Source of the DNA: Lentilitoribacter sp039986595
GTDB taxonomy: Bacteria > Pseudomonadota > Alphaproteobacteria > Rhizobiales > Rhizobiaceae
Reading direction: 5' to 3'
Assembly: GCA_039986595.1 (NCBI GenBank)
Contig: JBDWQJ010000005.1
Coordinates: 248,001 to 312,000 of the forward strand
DNA length: 64,000 nucleotides
Shown here in pieces: positions 63,109 through 64,000 of the stretch. Below the pieces are notes generated by a model. The model was not told the DNA's origin. It ran no database searches and saw nothing but the letters and a program-made list of their open reading frames with translations. Position numbers and translations under genes: made by a program. Each line of letters begins with the position of its first letter. Position 1 is the stretch's first letter.

Positions 63109-64000
63109 CTAAAGAAGCGATTTCACAGCTTCAACGGCAGCATCAGCTTTTGAAGCATCCGGACCACCCGCTTGCGCCATATCAGGGCGACCACCGCCAC
63201 CTTTGCCACCAACAGCTTCAGATGCCGCACGAACCAAGTCAACAGCGCTGAACTTATCCGTTAGATCATCAGTTACCCCAACAACAACGCCAGCTTTGCC
63301 ATTATCAAGGCCAACAAATACGACAACACCAGATCCCAAAGAGTTCTTGCCATCATCTGCGAGTGCTTTTAATTCACGACCGCCAATGCCTTCAACAACT
63401 TTACCTAAGAACTTGGTGCCATTTACGTTTTCAGGCTGATCACCTTCAGAACCGCCACCCATAGCTAATTGGCGTTTTGCGTCGGACAATTCTTTTTCAA
63501 GCTGTTTACGTTCTTCAAGCAATTGCGCAACACGAGGCGCAACATCAGATGGTGTGACCTTTAAGGCAGCAGCAGCAGCTTTTAGGTTTTGTTCCTGTGT
63601 TCTAAAATGATCACGTGCCGCATCGCCAGTCAGCGCTTCAATACGTCTGACACCTGCAGAAACTGCACTTTCGCTAACAACTGTCACAACACCAATTTCA
63701 CCGGTATTGGCAACATGCGTACCACCACATAATTCGACAGAGAACTGGCCATCGTGGTTTGAACCTGCAACTTGTTCACCCATGGCGACCACACGAACTT
63801 CATCGCCATATTTTTCGCCAAACAAAGCACGTGCACCGGCTTCAACCGCATCATCCACACCCATAACGCGGGTGGTGACTGGACTGCTTTGCAGCACAAC
63901 TTCATTGGTTATACTCTCAATTGCTTGCAATTCTTCATCACCAATTGGCTTTTGATGTGAGAAATCAAACCGCAAACGATTTTCAGATACAAGAGAACCC
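63109..64000 (-). CDS. alaS: Alanyl-tRNA synthetase, C-terminal part (cut by window edge)
   Basis: The last 296 residues of AlaRS, whose frame is open to base 64000 (GSLVSENRLRFDFSHQKPI), so the gene starts outside the window. Present are part of the editing domain with the zinc motif ELCGGTHVANTGEIG, the segment MGVDDAVEAGARALFGEKYG, and the oligomerisation domain ending in GGGGRPDMAQAGG and the C-terminal helix. A full protein would have about 880 residues. An internal TTG at 63975 is not the start. Confidence 0.96.
   Translation of the reverse strand, partial: GSLVSENRLRFDFSHQKPIGDEELQAIESITNEVVLQSSPVTTRVMGVDDAVEAGARALFGEKYGDEVRVVAMGEQVAGSNHDGQFSVELCGGTHVANTGEIGVVTVVSESAVSAGVRRIEALTGDAARDHFRTQEQNLKAAAAALKVTPSDVAPRVAQLLEERKQLEKELSDAKRQLAMGGGSEGDQPENVNGTKFLGKVVEGIGGRELKALADDGKNSLGSGVVVFVGLDNGKAGVVVGVTDDLTDKFSAVDLVRAASEAVGGKGGGGRPDMAQAGGPDASKADAAVEAVKSLL

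Overview
The window is a stretch of chromosome from an alphaproteobacterium, most likely a marine member of the Hyphomicrobiales (Rhizobiales) with moderately low GC. The signs are the gene order nuoA-N / birA / rnj / mce / DUF1467 / proS / lolC / lolD, a NuoE subunit with an Ala/Lys-rich, helix-hairpin-helix tail, an HlyU-family protein, a short bacterial ProRS, a B12-dependent NrdJ, and sites resembling RirA and Irr operators. Almost all of it is coding and vertically inherited in appearance; I see no prophage, insertion sequence or CRISPR array.

Layout. 1-2073: end of an acetolactate synthase operon (large subunit cut by the window edge, then ilvN). 2086-8756: MscS channel, RecD-like helicase, a DUF2259 secreted protein, a DUF3422 membrane protein and a UvrD helicase. 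8757-11093: a periplasmic iron-binding protein behind a RirA-type operator, then a frameshifted short-chain dehydrogenase. 11315-16171: HlyU-like gene (minus) and a plus-strand cluster for glucosylglycerate metabolism (GH13_18 phosphorylase, HAD phosphatase, GT81-like synthase, secreted protein). 16188-19551: lolD, lolC, proS on the minus strand. 19793-19913: a candidate small RNA with a promoter and strong terminator. 19954-23098: DUF1467, mce, rnj, birA. 23099-38429: a complete 14-gene complex I operon, nuoA to nuoN, with one extra small HhH gene between nuoF and nuoG.

38430-44368: an orphan gene of unknown function, tRNA-Leu(UAA), a CinA-type protein, gpt and a phytase-like secreted protein behind a Pho-box-like repeat. 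44369-48130: nrdJ. 48198-51690: cytochrome P450 with an unusual I-helix, MBL hydrolase, PPP-type phosphatase, DUF3291. 51700-59042: suf Fe-S assembly operon on the minus strand (NifS-like desulfurase, sufB, an unlisted 53-residue membrane protein, sufC, sufD, sufS, sufT, sufA) with an Irr-type box in its promoter region. 59281-64000: alpha/beta hydrolase, murI, trmJ-like gene, icd and the 3' part of alaS.

The genes link up around iron and respiration: complex I needs many Fe-S clusters, the suf operon makes them, and iron uptake and suf both carry iron-responsive sites. The most interesting items are the self-contained glucosylglycerate cluster, the two HhH-domain proteins of the complex I operon, the tiny membrane protein coupled to sufB, the candidate sRNA, and the P450 lacking the usual acid-alcohol pair.
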